This document shows, in pieces, positions 8,616 to 16,189 of a stretch of DNA of 64,000 nucleotides; the stretch's first letter is position 1; each line of letters opens with the position of its first letter. The DNA lies in IMG/VR virus record IMGVR_UViG_3300048672_001051, positions 124,001-188,000 of that record, one strand, 5' to 3'. A program made the position numbers and the translations under genes. The DNA comes from a virus. Below the pieces are notes generated by a model. It ran no database searches and was not told where the DNA came from. It was given only the letters and a program-made list of their open reading frames with translations.

Positions 8616-8670
8616 ATCTAACAAGAGCCTAACATAAGTATGCTCTTGTATTTTAAAAATTTATTAAAAA

Positions 8671-8765
8671 TGGTGTATGCAGTAGGAATCGAACCTACAC
8701 TGTGATCATTAATCCGGGATCGCGTTTACAGCGCGGTGCAACCAACCAATAGTTGCATTACATAC
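8671..8765 (-). tRNA. tRNA-Tyr (GUA)
   Basis: Class II tRNA. Acceptor GTATGTA/TGCATAC, anticodon loop CTGTAAA (GUA), long variable arm, T-loop TTCGATT, discriminator A, encoded CCA. The window also encodes a tyrosyl-tRNA synthetase at 39270-40481, its natural partner. Confidence 0.88.
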
Positions 8766-8778
8766 ATGGAAAAAATCG

Positions 8779-9165
8779 TTATAAATAACGATTTACTAGA
8801 ATTGCATCGCAATTCGAAACATAAACATCGTGAGCATAATAACCGTTATGCTCATTATAAACAGTAATTTGAAACAAACCTTTAGTAGTTTCAATATTTA
8901 CAAAGATACAGTTGTCAGCTTGCACTTCTTTCAATTTTAAAGTTGTCAAATTTAAAGCGCTGTCTACTACAGAAACAGATAAAACTTGAGAATCAATAAA
9001 ATCATCAAAATTATCTAGAGAACTGAGGTAACCGTAAGATTCACAACATTTCCGTCCTTCCTGTATACCTACACCGATACACCCAGAAGATGTTTCAATT
9101 ACAAATCCAACATATCTTAAGTGTCCAACTACAAAAGAAGATTCTGATATACTTAAAATTTTCAC
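8779..9165 (-). CDS. hypothetical protein
   Basis: 128 residues, Val/Ser-rich and predicted mostly beta. No family recognised. Followed within 14 bases by tRNA-Tyr on the same strand. The 209 bases upstream (9166-9374) hold no gene that I can see. Confidence 0.6.
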   Translation of the reverse strand: MKILSISESSFVVGHLRYVGFVIETSSGCIGVGIQEGRKCCESYGYLSSLDNFDDFIDSQVLSVSVVDSALNLTTLKLKEVQADNCIFVNIETTKGLFQITVYNEHNGYYAHDVYVSNCDAILVNRYL

Positions 9166-9374
9166 ACAATAACCTCAATCTAAAAAATAACTACTACAAT
9201 GCTGGCCGCCGAAACTCTTTAGCACTTACTCTAGCCTACAAAAATGCAAACTAAACCGGGTTCAGGTTGTTTAAACCATTACAGAATAAACCCTCCAGCA
9301 ATTATACCGCAACTTGTATAACAATCTAGAACAGAACAGTGCATTAAGTATGTTGCTACGCTGCTGGATCCTCG

Positions 9375-9752
9375 TTATTTTGAAGTAATTATTAAACCTT
9401 CTAAAGTTATAAAACCATACTGCTTAGAATGGTAGTAACCATATTGTCTAATATAATAAACTTCACGGTTAAACATATCAATAAAATAACTTTGATATTT
9501 TTTATGCTCTAAGAAATAAGGACTTTTAACAATATCTTTATAGACATTGTTTATAGACTTATTAATATTTTGGGCTAAAGATTTTTTAAATATTTTATAA
9601 AAAACATTAAGAATATTATTAGCACGCCAAGGAATTTTTTCTGAAACTTCATAATAAGTATTGTTTTCTTTGAATCTATATTTCATAGATTTAATATGAG
9701 TAGAAGACTCATTATTAAACTTTTTTATTTTATGCTGAATACTCAAAAACAC
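9375..9752 (-). CDS. hypothetical basic protein
   Basis: 125 residues, Lys/Tyr/Asn-rich, not recognised. The start appears to be a GTG with AAGTAGG just before it. Very AT-rich, like the array genes at 44-58 kb, but without their FW-x3-R or HG marks. Confidence 0.55.
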   Translation of the reverse strand: MFLSIQHKIKKFNNESSTHIKSMKYRFKENNTYYEVSEKIPWRANNILNVFYKIFKKSLAQNINKSINNVYKDIVKSPYFLEHKKYQSYFIDMFNREVYYIRQYGYYHSKQYGFITLEGLIITSK

Positions 9753-9819
9753 ACCTACTTAAAAAGTAATATTTGGTCGAGTATTTTTTAAAGAAGATCT
9801 CGAAAACTCCACCCAAATC

Positions 9820-9845
9820 GGCTACAAGTTGGGATCCTTGTAGCC
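9820..9845. repeat. 9-bp hairpin
   Basis: GGCTACAAG, 8-base loop, CTTGTAGCC. No T-run follows, so it is not a classical terminator. It lies between the 125-residue gene and a probable frameshifted gene. Confidence 0.5.
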
Positions 9846-9862
9846 TGACGCAACTTTTACGA

Positions 9863-10133
9863 CTAAGTCCAAGGTGTAATAGACTTATAGCTAAAATTTA
9901 AGAGTTTTTCTGAAACTAAGTTATCAGAAAAAACAACATTATTTATAACTAATTTAGCACTATCGCCAGCAATTGTAATAGTCCAATCTGTAATATTTTT
10001 TGGCAACTCAGTATTATTTCTAAAAATTTAAAGGCGGAAATTCAGGGATTTTAACCCCATTATATTGAGCAATTACTTCAATATTGTGAACTCTATGAAT
10101 AACTAAATTATACATAAGAATAATTTCTACCAT
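9863..10133 (-). pseudogene. probable frameshifted small gene
   Basis: An ORF starting at 10133 (ATG, AAAGG about 12 bases upstream) reads 37 residues to a stop at 10020. A second open stretch in the +1 frame continues at once and ends at 9863 with protein-like content (NITDWTITIAG, LVINNVVF). Joined, they give about 90 residues. It is a decayed gene, a sequencing error, or less likely a +1 shift. No homologue is recognised. Confidence 0.35.
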
Positions 10134-10161
10134 TTTAAACATGCCTTTAAGTTAATTGTTT

Positions 10162-10207
10162 TGGTTGGCCGGGAGGGATTTGAACCCTCGATACCCTGAT
10201 TAAAAGT
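10162..10207 (-). other. 3' half of a broken tRNA
   Basis: Contains the 3' side of an anticodon arm (CTTTTAATCAGG), an intact T-arm (GAGGG, loop TTCAAAT, CCCTC), the acceptor 3' strand CCGGCCA, discriminator A and CCA. The 5' half is missing next to it. A matching 5' acceptor strand TGGTCGG occurs about 760 bases away at 10971, beyond an HNH gene. Confidence 0.6.
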
Positions 10208-10215
10208 GTAAATAT

Positions 10216-10289
10216 TGGTTGGCCTTGAAGGTATTGATCCTTCTTCTGGAAATTAAAAGTTTCCTGCATCACCTTAATGCTTAAAGCCA
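10216..10289 (-). tRNA. tRNA-Lys (UUU), unusual T-loop
   Basis: Acceptor TGGCTTT/AAGGCCA, anticodon stem GGAAA/TTTCC with loop CTTTTAA (UUU), T-stem GAAGG/CCTTC, discriminator A and encoded CCA. The T-loop is ATCAATA instead of the TTCRANY consensus, so tertiary contacts with the D-loop may be weakened. Confidence 0.75.
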
Positions 10290-10391
10290 ATTATACTTGA
10301 CAATATATTATAAACATAATATAGTAGTAGTTCAATAGTTAGTAGTAAACTACTAACTCAACTTACAATTAAAATTAAAGAGTATCATATT

Positions 10392-10904
10392 ATGAATAAA
10401 CAAATATTATTAGATTTTATTAAACAAAATAAATCTTCTAGACAAATTGCAGAAGAACTTCAAGTATCACAAACAACTATTAGATATTGGCTTAAAAAAT
10501 ATAATTTAAAAACTAAAATATACACACAAATTATAGATAATAAAAAAGTTTGTACTAAATGCAATATTAATAAAGAAATTTCAGAATATTATTTTAAAAA
10601 TAAAAAACATAAAAATATGCACTCGGAATGTAAACTGTGTTTTAATTCTAGAATTACCGAGCAGTTTAGAGATTTAAAAACACAGTGTATAGAATACAAA
10701 GGATCTAAATGTCAAATTTGCGATTATAATAAATATCAAGGAGCTTTAGAATTTCATCATTTAGATCCAAATGAAAAAGATTTTGCTATTTCAGCAGCAA
10801 CTTCAAGGTTGTTAAATGAAACAATGAAAAAAGAATTAGATAAATGTATATTAGTTTGTTCGAATTGCCATAAAGAAATTCACGCTAAACTAGTTGATAT
10901 TTAA
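10392..10904 (+). CDS. HNH homing-type endonuclease with N-terminal HTH
   Basis: 170 residues, plus strand. Residues about 14-36 form a helix-turn-helix (SSRQIAEELQVSQTTIRYWL). Then comes a CTKC...CKLC zinc-binding pair and a C-terminal HNH with CQIC, FHHLDP and CSNCHKEIH. This is the build of free-standing phage HNH endonucleases. It stands back to back with tRNA-Lys and beside tRNA halves, suggesting insertion into a tRNA gene. It is one of only four convincing plus-strand genes in the window, all of them nucleases of this kind. Confidence 0.85.
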   Translation: MNKQILLDFIKQNKSSRQIAEELQVSQTTIRYWLKKYNLKTKIYTQIIDNKKVCTKCNINKEISEYYFKNKKHKNMHSECKLCFNSRITEQFRDLKTQCIEYKGSKCQICDYNKYQGALEFHHLDPNEKDFAISAATSRLLNETMKKELDKCILVCSNCHKEIHAKLVDI

Positions 10905-10908
10905 ATTT

Positions 10909-10971
10909 TCTACCACTGAAATATACTCCAAAATTGCTTATTTTAAAAAATAACCACTAATCTACCGACCA
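10909..10971 (-). other. tRNA 5'-half-like remnants
   Basis: Minus strand: TGGTCGG followed by TA at 10971 could be a 5' acceptor strand, pairing fully (one G-U) with the CCGGCCA of the orphan 3' half at 10162-10207. A D-arm-like hairpin TTTC-AGTGGTA-GAAA follows near 10920-10909. The assignment is tentative. Confidence 0.3.
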
Positions 10972-10979
10972 ATTGTGTG

Positions 10980-11165
10980 TTAAGTATTTTTTAATAACCA
11001 ATCAGCACGAACTCCTGTGAGAATATTACACTGGCTGTTATACTCACCCTCTATTTCAGCTAATTTTGTCTTAAGAATTCTATTTTCTTGAGCTAGCTGC
11101 ATATTTGCACGTCTTAAAATTTGTAATTCTTCAGTAAGCTTTAAATATTTTACACTTTCTTGCAT
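10980..11165 (-). CDS. small coiled-coil protein
   Basis: 61 residues. Residues about 5-42 form a heptad pattern of Leu/Ile (a short coiled coil). Not recognised otherwise. Preceded on the same strand by other small ORFs with moderate ribosome sites. Confidence 0.55.
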   Translation of the reverse strand: MQESVKYLKLTEELQILRRANMQLAQENRILKTKLAEIEGEYNSQCNILTGVRADWLLKNT

Positions 11166-11293
11166 AATAAACCTTTAATACAGTTAAAAAATAAGGGTCT
11201 TTTGTTTATGAGAATAGACTGTAGTATTAAACTACAGTGAAATCAAAACATTCTGAAGACTTAAAAGTCTTACACAGGGGCGACCTACTCCTG

Positions 11294-11527
11294 TCACTTT
11301 GCCTTACGGCTACGATAATACTTTTTAAAAACACTGTAAGGAATCCGATAACTATTCAAAAACTTATTTAAATAATGCGCAGAAATTTCAGGATGATCTA
11401 TGACAAATTGATGTATATTACACAAGTATTCAAGAAGTTCTGCTCTTTCCATTTGATGTCCAGGTTCTATTGGACAATGGTACGAAGGGCCTTGTAAGTG
11501 ACGTTCCATACGATCTTTATCAAACAT
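11294..11527 (-). CDS. hypothetical protein
   Basis: 77 residues, His/Tyr/Arg-rich, with no recognised motif. AAGG before ATG 11527 supports the start, and the preceding small ORF ends 8 bases before it. Confidence 0.6.
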   Translation of the reverse strand: MFDKDRMERHLQGPSYHCPIEPGHQMERAELLEYLCNIHQFVIDHPEISAHYLNKFLNSYRIPYSVFKKYYRSRKAK

Positions 11528-11535
11528 AATAAACC

Positions 11536-11715
11536 TTAATTTTTAAAATAATACTTAGAATTTAGTTGAGGAGGTTTTACTACATACTGTTGAGTTTTAT
11601 CACACCAGATAAAAGAAGATTTTCTTTTATACAAAGTAGGTATAAGTATATTTTCATTTGGTATGTTAATAACTGCATGTATATAACTAGCATATAATTT
11701 TTTAAATAAGCTCAT
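11536..11715 (-). CDS. 59-residue hypothetical protein
   Basis: ATG at 11715 with TTGAG at 6 bases, stop at 11536, 8 bases before the next gene. Lys/Tyr-rich and AT-rich. Unknown function, but the spacing fits the operon. Confidence 0.5.
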   Translation of the reverse strand: MSLFKKLYASYIHAVINIPNENILIPTLYKRKSSFIWCDKTQQYVVKPPQLNSKYYFKN

Positions 11716-11743
11716 TTTAACTCAATCTTAAAATATATAAAGG

Positions 11744-11815
11744 CGCATTTAATGGGAATCGAACCCACATAAGACTCCTAGACAGGGAGTTACCTTACCA
11801 ATCGGCCTCAAATGC
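11744..11815 (-). tRNA. tRNA-Asp (GUC)
   Basis: Acceptor GCATTTG/TAAATGC, anticodon stem ACTCC/GGAGT with loop CTGTCTA (GUC), T-loop TTCGATT, discriminator G. Confidence 0.9.
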
Positions 11816-11970
11816 GTAAAAAACCAACACGTATAAGTCATAAACCTATGCTGATGTTGGTAAACAGTTGCATTGCTAATTACTTTGTAATATACTTGCG
11901 CTACACAAGTTCGAGTTGTTATTAAATAATCGAACAAACATTAAAATTAATAAATTACAGAGTTATAAAC

Positions 11971-12567
11971 ATGCTAAAAGAAACATCTTTAAAAGAGAAA
12001 ATAATTGATTTAAGAAATCAAAATTTAAGTTACAGAGAAATTTCTGAAAAACTTAACTGTACAAAAAGTGTAATATGCTATCACCTTACAGAAAAAGAAA
12101 AACAGAGAGTTGCAGATTCGACTAAAAAATTTAAAGAAAATAACCCTTTAAGTACAAAATTAACTCAATTTACAAGAGAGCAAGCAAAAGGACTTAATAA
12201 TAAAGCTCTTAAATTCTCTCAAGATAGAGAGATTAGAAAAGGCTTAAAATTACATAAAGATGGTGAAAATTATATAAATTATAAAAATCTTTATGAAGAG
12301 TTAATAAAAAAGCCTTATTGTTATTTAACTGGTGAAAGTGTTGATTTAACAAAGTCAGCAGATTATCAACTAGATCATATTATACCTATTTCAAAAAATG
12401 GTAGTTCTACTCTAGATAATATGGGGTTAACAACTAAAGCAGCTAATAAAGCTAAAAGCGATCTAACTTTAGAAGAGTTTTTTGATTTATGCGCAAGTGT
12501 TATTGTTCATAATAATTTAATGCCTTTAGTGGAGGCAAAACTTGCCAATAAAATATTAGCAAAATAA
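11971..12567 (+). CDS. HNH endonuclease with N-terminal HTH
   Basis: 198 residues, plus strand. HTH at about 19-37 (SYREISEKLNCTKSVICYHL), a basic middle, then an HNH core: CYLTGE, YQLDHIIPISKNG with the catalytic DH, and a final NKAKSDLTLEEF segment typical of this HNH type. It lies between tRNA-Asp and tRNA-Asn, both on the minus strand, and its stop is 2 bases from the tRNA-Asn 3' end. Probably a free-standing homing endonuclease that targets tRNA loci. Confidence 0.85.
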   Translation: MLKETSLKEKIIDLRNQNLSYREISEKLNCTKSVICYHLTEKEKQRVADSTKKFKENNPLSTKLTQFTREQAKGLNNKALKFSQDREIRKGLKLHKDGENYINYKNLYEELIKKPYCYLTGESVDLTKSADYQLDHIIPISKNGSSTLDNMGLTTKAANKAKSDLTLEEFFDLCASVIVHNNLMPLVEAKLANKILAK

Positions 12568-12568
12568 G

Positions 12569-12647
12569 TGGCTGCCCATCTAGGTAACGATCCTAGCTAT
12601 TCATTGTTTAACAGACAAGTCCGTGCACCATGCTCGGATTATGGGCA
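12569..12647 (-). tRNA. tRNA-Asn (GUU)
   Basis: Acceptor TGCCCAT/ATGGGCA, anticodon loop CTGTTAA (GUU) on a TTGT/ACAA stem with a mismatched outer pair, T-stem CTAGG/CCTAG, discriminator G, encoded CCA. Confidence 0.82.
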
Positions 12648-12716
12648 AAAATTTGAAGTTATGTTTTAAATGCACATAACTTCAACTACAACAAGAAAAT
12701 ATAAAGTTAAAAAATT

Positions 12717-12968
12717 TTATATAAAAAATTCACACCAGCTACTTCCAAACTTATCACTATTATTCTCTTCAGCTAATTTTTTAAATTCTTTAGCTGTGTA
12801 AGGTGTGTTAACAATAATAGATTCAAATGCTTGAGTATGTTTAAACTTAGACCAAGTTAAACTAGCACAAGACCCGCATAAATTATAAACTTGTCTAATT
12901 TGTTTACTAATTACTGGAACGTTGAAAGATACTTCTACTTCACCATTATGACAATTTACGCAACCCAT
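12717..12968 (-). CDS. small zinc-binding-like protein
   Basis: 83 residues. CVNC at the start and CGSC about 30 residues later form a likely zinc ribbon. The rest is unrecognised. Follows the 33-residue ORF by 3 bases. Confidence 0.55.
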   Translation of the reverse strand: MGCVNCHNGEVEVSFNVPVISKQIRQVYNLCGSCASLTWSKFKHTQAFESIIVNTPYTAKEFKKLAEENNSDKFGSSWCEFFI

Positions 12969-12971
12969 TTT

Positions 12972-13073
12972 TTAAAACTCTAAATAAATTTTAATTTGTT
13001 GTCTTGCACAAGCTTCACAACAACCATCAGGTACAGTAGCACCTGTTAAAGAATTCCAAATTACTTTTAACAT
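12972..13073 (-). CDS. 33-residue Cys-rich peptide
   Basis: ATG at 13073 with AGGA at 6 bases selects this short frame. A longer reading would run into the tRNA at 13118. It holds the cluster CCEAC. Possibly a small metal-binding protein paired with the next gene. Confidence 0.45.
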   Translation of the reverse strand: MLKVIWNSLTGATVPDGCCEACARQQIKIYLEF

Positions 13074-13117
13074 GCTTATCCTGCATTTTTTTAACACGTT
13101 ATAAAAACAGTGTATAA

Positions 13118-13206
13118 TGGTCCGGCCGGTGGGACTTGAACCCACAATGTGCTGTAGCACGCTCGATTATGAGTCGAGTCCATTTAACCAATTCTGGCAC
13201 AGCCGG
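13118..13206 (-). tRNA. tRNA with CAU anticodon and long variable arm (Met or Ile2)
   Basis: Acceptor CCGGCTG/CGGCCGG, anticodon stem CTCGA/TCGAG with loop CTCATAA (CAU), T-stem GTGGG/CCCAC with loop TTCAAGT, discriminator A and encoded CCA. The variable region of about 15 bases forms a hairpin (GTGC-TACA-GCAC), normally a class II trait of Leu/Ser/Tyr only. Because the phage encodes TilS (28541-29167), this may be the AUA-decoding tRNA-Ile2 whose C34 becomes lysidine; elongator Met is the alternative. Confidence 0.7.
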
Positions 13207-13240
13207 ATAAATTTAAAATATAAATAAAAAGGAAATAAAT

Positions 13241-13999
13241 ATGACTACATTACCAAAATATTACATTACAACTCAACATGAAATTGACAACATGAAATCA
13301 AATTCTTTAATTTTTATTAATTGTGAGTATTGCAATACAGAGTTTTCACTGCAAAAGAAGTATTTAACATTACAGCTTAAAAATCAAAACACTTACAGAA
13401 CAACATGCAGTGGAAGTTGTTTTATAAAGCTTAAATCAATAGACTCTAAAGTAATTACAAATTGTAAAACATGCGATAAAGAAATTACTAAAACAAAAAA
13501 AGAAATAGAAGGATCTAAGTCAGGTTTTGTTTTTTGCTCTAGTTCTTGTGCAGCTAAAACAAATAATATCACAAGTAAATTAAAATACTCAATTAAAAAT
13601 TGTTTAAACTGTCTTGTAGATTATAAACCTACAAGATGTAGAGATAGTGGAACATGTTCTCAATTTTGTTTAATGGAGTATGGCATGAAATCAAGAAAAT
13701 TATCAGACGTAGTTAAAAGAACTCATTCAAATAAATACGACGGCGTTAGAAGTAATGCAAGGCTTTACGCTAAATACCACTATTTACCAAAATGTGCACT
13801 ATGTAATTATGATAAACATTTTGAAGTTTGTCATATAAAAGCTTTAACTAATTTTAATAATAATGATTCATTATTTGAAATTAACAATAAAACTAATTTA
13901 ATCCATTTATGTCCAAATTGTCATTGGGAGTTTGATCACAATTTAATACAGCTTGAAACTATAGTTAAAGCACAAGTAGAAAGTTTGCTAGTCTTGTAG
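13241..13999 (+). CDS. HNH endonuclease with zinc-finger repeats
   Basis: 252 residues, plus strand. Four Cys pairs in the N-terminal two thirds (CEYC, CKTC, CSSSC, CLNC) look like repeated zinc fingers for DNA recognition. The C-terminus is an HNH core: CALC, FEVCHI and LCPNCHWEFDHN. It sits head to head with the CAU tRNA, 34 bases away. GGAAA precedes the ATG. Likely a mobile endonuclease. Confidence 0.8.
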   Translation: MTTLPKYYITTQHEIDNMKSNSLIFINCEYCNTEFSLQKKYLTLQLKNQNTYRTTCSGSCFIKLKSIDSKVITNCKTCDKEITKTKKEIEGSKSGFVFCSSSCAAKTNNITSKLKYSIKNCLNCLVDYKPTRCRDSGTCSQFCLMEYGMKSRKLSDVVKRTHSNKYDGVRSNARLYAKYHYLPKCALCNYDKHFEVCHIKALTNFNNNDSLFEINNKTNLIHLCPNCHWEFDHNLIQLETIVKAQVESLLVL

Positions 14000-14188
14000 A
14001 CTAGCTATGCTACAGTTGCTAAATAAAAAACGCGTACTCCCAGAATGAATACGACTAGTTGTTTAAAAATATATTTTTAAAGGATAATAACTCAGCGCTG
14101 TCTTCACACGCATAAAAAACCTAGAAGCTTTATATTCCTTCCTGTCAACACTTTCTAGTTTTATAGTCTAAAAGTGCGAAAACGACAA
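14000..14188. other. no gene seen
   Basis: About 190 bases between convergent genes hold no convincing ORF. Only the hairpin at 14189-14207 at its end is notable. Confidence 0.4.
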
Positions 14189-14207
14189 AAGCCTTTCTGA
14201 AGGGCTT
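14189..14207 (-). terminator. short hairpin terminator
   Basis: On the minus strand AAGCCCTT-CAG-AAGGCTT followed by TTGTCGTTTT, just after the stop of the 142-residue gene. Confidence 0.6.
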
Positions 14208-14213
14208 AATTTG

Positions 14214-14642
14214 TTATTTAACCAATTCATAAATATGATAACAATAAACTTTTTCAATAAAAGGTTCATCATAAATATATTCATACTGAGGGTCTAAATT
14301 TCCAATATACTCACCCCATTTATGCCAACGCCAACCACCTTCTGCGGGTTGATCAGCTTTAACAACTGGAGTTAATGTAATCACAAATGAACGATCAGTA
14401 GAATCTACCAGTTCAGGGCATTGCTCTAGGATTTGTTCACAATTATCACAAACGCCATAAGGGCCAATATCCAAAGTTGGATATCGTTCAAAATCAGATA
14501 AAATATGGGTACCACCAAAAGAATTAATCTGGTAGATTCCAGGAATAATTTCTACAGATGGAGGTAAGTTGTGGAACTCAGTTAACATCTTTAACACTGG
14601 ATCAGCTGGATCTGCCAATAAAGAAGGCATTGGAATTAACAT
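14214..14642 (-). CDS. hypothetical acidic protein
   Basis: 142 residues, acidic, Pro/Tyr/Trp-rich, with one CDNC pair. Predicted beta-rich and soluble. Not recognised. Followed by its own terminator. Confidence 0.65.
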   Translation of the reverse strand: MLIPMPSLLADPADPVLKMLTEFHNLPPSVEIIPGIYQINSFGGTHILSDFERYPTLDIGPYGVCDNCEQILEQCPELVDSTDRSFVITLTPVVKADQPAEGGWRWHKWGEYIGNLDPQYEYIYDEPFIEKVYCYHIYELVK

Positions 14643-14667
14643 AATATATTTACCTATTTAAAAAGTT

Positions 14668-14742
14668 TGGAGCGGTGTGGCAGATTCGAACTGCCAACTA
14701 TTGGTTGGAAGCCAAGGTGCTGACCGTTACACTACAGTCCCC
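14668..14742 (-). tRNA. tRNA-Gly (UCC), poor acceptor pairing
   Basis: D-arm AGTGTAACGGTCAGCAC of Gly type, anticodon loop CTTCCAA (UCC), T-stem GGCAG/CTGCC, encoded CCA. The acceptor strands GGGGACT and ACACCGC pair in only about 4 of 7 positions, so it may be decayed or need editing. Confidence 0.65.
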
Positions 14743-14762
14743 ATCACATTACAACAAAAAGG

Positions 14763-14847
14763 CAGAGTGCAGTGGACTCGAACCACAACCGTAAAAACAA
14801 TCACGTTGCTTAGCAGGCAAGTCTTAACCCAGTTAAGTTTACACTCT
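14763..14847 (-). tRNA. tRNA-Ser (GCU)
   Basis: Class II tRNA. Acceptor AGAGTGT/GCACTCT, anticodon loop CTGCTAA on a TTGC/GCAA stem (GCU), long variable arm, T-loop TTCGAGT, discriminator G. Confidence 0.85.
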
Positions 14848-14849
14848 AT

Positions 14850-14987
14850 TTAATTGACAATTATATGCTTCTTTTGCCGTTTAGACATGCTGTACATATC
14901 TTTAGCATTAAGAACATCTTTATATGTTGCTTTAAGAGCTTTAGATAATAACTCAGAAAACTCTTTTAAGTCAATAACTTTTTTCAT
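14850..14987 (-). CDS. 45-residue Lys-rich peptide
   Basis: ATG at 14987, stop at 14850, between tRNA-Ile and tRNA-Ser(GCU). Helical and basic. No clear ribosome site, so support is moderate. Confidence 0.4.
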   Translation of the reverse strand: MKKVIDLKEFSELLSKALKATYKDVLNAKDMYSMSKRQKKHIIVN

Positions 14988-15007
14988 ATTTTTAACAATA
15001 ATAAAAA

Positions 15008-15082
15008 TGGTAGTTCTATCAAGACTTGAACTTGAGTCAAACGATTATCAATCGTCCGTTTTACCGACTAAACTACAGAACT
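15008..15082 (-). tRNA. tRNA-Ile (GAU)
   Basis: Acceptor AGTTCTG/TAGAACT, D-arm TTTAGTCGGTAAAAC, anticodon stem GACGA/TCGTT with loop TTGATAA (GAU), T-loop TTCAAGT, discriminator A, encoded CCA. Confidence 0.88.
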
Positions 15083-15087
15083 AGTAA

Positions 15088-15117
15088 TGGTCTACTGTTG
15101 TATTAAACAGTAGACCA
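15088..15117 (-). terminator. perfect 12-bp hairpin
   Basis: TGGTCTACTGTT, 6-base loop, exact inverse. It lies 8 bases after the stop of the VWA gene and before tRNA-Ile. A terminator or tRNA-processing barrier. Confidence 0.65.
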
Positions 15118-15124
15118 TAAAGAA

Positions 15125-15979
15125 TTAACGATTGCAGTAAGCTTGATAATCTTTAATCCAATTTGGAAATTCAGTTAGAAGTTTATCATACAGCTGCTCG
15201 TCAGTAATTGAAGACAAAGAGTCTACTTCAAAGAAGTTGCAGTTGTCAACAGCACGACCTGACATTGTATCAAGATGCTCAAGAATGCCGTAATTGCTGC
15301 CACCCAAACCTACAAACTGCCAGAAAATATTTTCTGTAGAAGCCTGACGGATTAGTTTAGTAATTTCAGCGTCTTTATAGACGCCACCATCACTGATGAA
15401 AATAACGTAGGTTGGTAAACCATTAGTTTCATTTTTATGGTTGGCAATAACTTCATGAATAACTTTTGGCTCATCATTTGAAAAACCAATACCTACGCCA
15501 CTGCCAGCACGGCTCAAGCTTACATTCTTAACGTAGTCTGCGATTGTAGTTAAAGTAATGCTAGGCATTTGGCGAGTCTTACAAGCGAACGCATGACACT
15601 CTAAAATGCCGTCAGGATCGAAATGAGTGGCTAGTGGTACTACACGGTCAAGAACACCCTGAACAGCGCCTGAGCCGTATTGTGAGGTCATAGAGCCAGA
15701 CGCATCAAGAACAATAACAACATTTGCTTTAACTGTAGTTAAGTTATTTTTAACCAAACTAATTGCAGCCGTTTTTGCAAAATTCAGCAAGCTTGGATTT
15801 TGAGTTTCGTACTTTTTAACAAAGTCTAATGTGCTGCTAGGGCGTTCGCCAGCGGCAAACATTTCAAGAGGAGATTTTGAAGGTTGCGGCTTAACAGCTG
15901 GAGTTGGACTTACAGGGGCAGGTGGTTCTGCTACAACAGCAGCAGGTTTACTACCAAAGAGATTTGAAAAAAAGCTCAT
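15125..15979 (-). CDS. TerF-like VWA-domain protein
   Basis: 284 residues. A Pro-rich linker (about 15-40) precedes a von Willebrand factor A domain with the MIDAS motif DASGS at 92-96, a later Gly/Ser-rich GSGVG segment and FISDGG. This resembles the TerF/TerY group of tellurite-resistance VWA proteins. TerD (26761) and a TerC-like protein (35048) are also in this window. In bacteria Ter proteins form membrane-linked complexes tied to stress and phage resistance; the role in a phage is unknown. Less AT-biased codon use suggests strong expression. A 12-bp hairpin follows the stop. Confidence 0.75.
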   Translation of the reverse strand: MSFFSNLFGSKPAAVVAEPPAPVSPTPAVKPQPSKSPLEMFAAGERPSSTLDFVKKYETQNPSLLNFAKTAAISLVKNNLTTVKANVVIVLDASGSMTSQYGSGAVQGVLDRVVPLATHFDPDGILECHAFACKTRQMPSITLTTIADYVKNVSLSRAGSGVGIGFSNDEPKVIHEVIANHKNETNGLPTYVIFISDGGVYKDAEITKLIRQASTENIFWQFVGLGGSNYGILEHLDTMSGRAVDNCNFFEVDSLSSITDEQLYDKLLTEFPNWIKDYQAYCNR

Positions 15980-16049
15980 AGATTACTCGTAAAAAATCTG
16001 AAGAATATTCTTCATTAGAAATAAAGGCTGATGTTTGTATCAAACATCA

Positions 16050-16181
16050 CTAGGGAGTTACTGCAACTGAAGGGCAGAGTGGCTGATGATTTAGGAATAA
16101 TTCACTAACATTGTATGTAGTAACTGATACAACAACTGTAATAATCACCCAAAACCATTGACGGCTTGTAAGTACAACCAT
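16050..16181 (-). CDS. 43-residue single-span membrane peptide
   Basis: ATG at 16181 with AGGAT at 5-6 bases. One hydrophobic segment (residues about 9-22), then a polar tail. An inverted repeat at 16028-16049 directly follows the stop and may terminate the message. Confidence 0.5.
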   Translation of the reverse strand: MVVLTSRQWFWVIITVVVSVTTYNVSELFLNHQPLCPSVAVTP

Positions 16182-16189
16182 AATACATC

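Noticed and set aside
10010-10025. Programmed -1 frameshift at TTTAAAT
   Set aside because: The heptamer is in the right phase, but the good downstream frame is +1, not -1.
11749-11937. Open frame of 62 codons on the minus strand
   Set aside because: It runs through tRNA-Asp (11744-11815); the part before it has no supporting start.
12972-13160. Long version of the 33-residue ORF
   Set aside because: The longer N-terminus lies inside the CAU tRNA; the ATG at 13073 with AGGA is better.
14854-15084. Plus-strand open frame of 76 codons
   Set aside because: It covers tRNA-Ile and opposes a plausible minus-strand gene.
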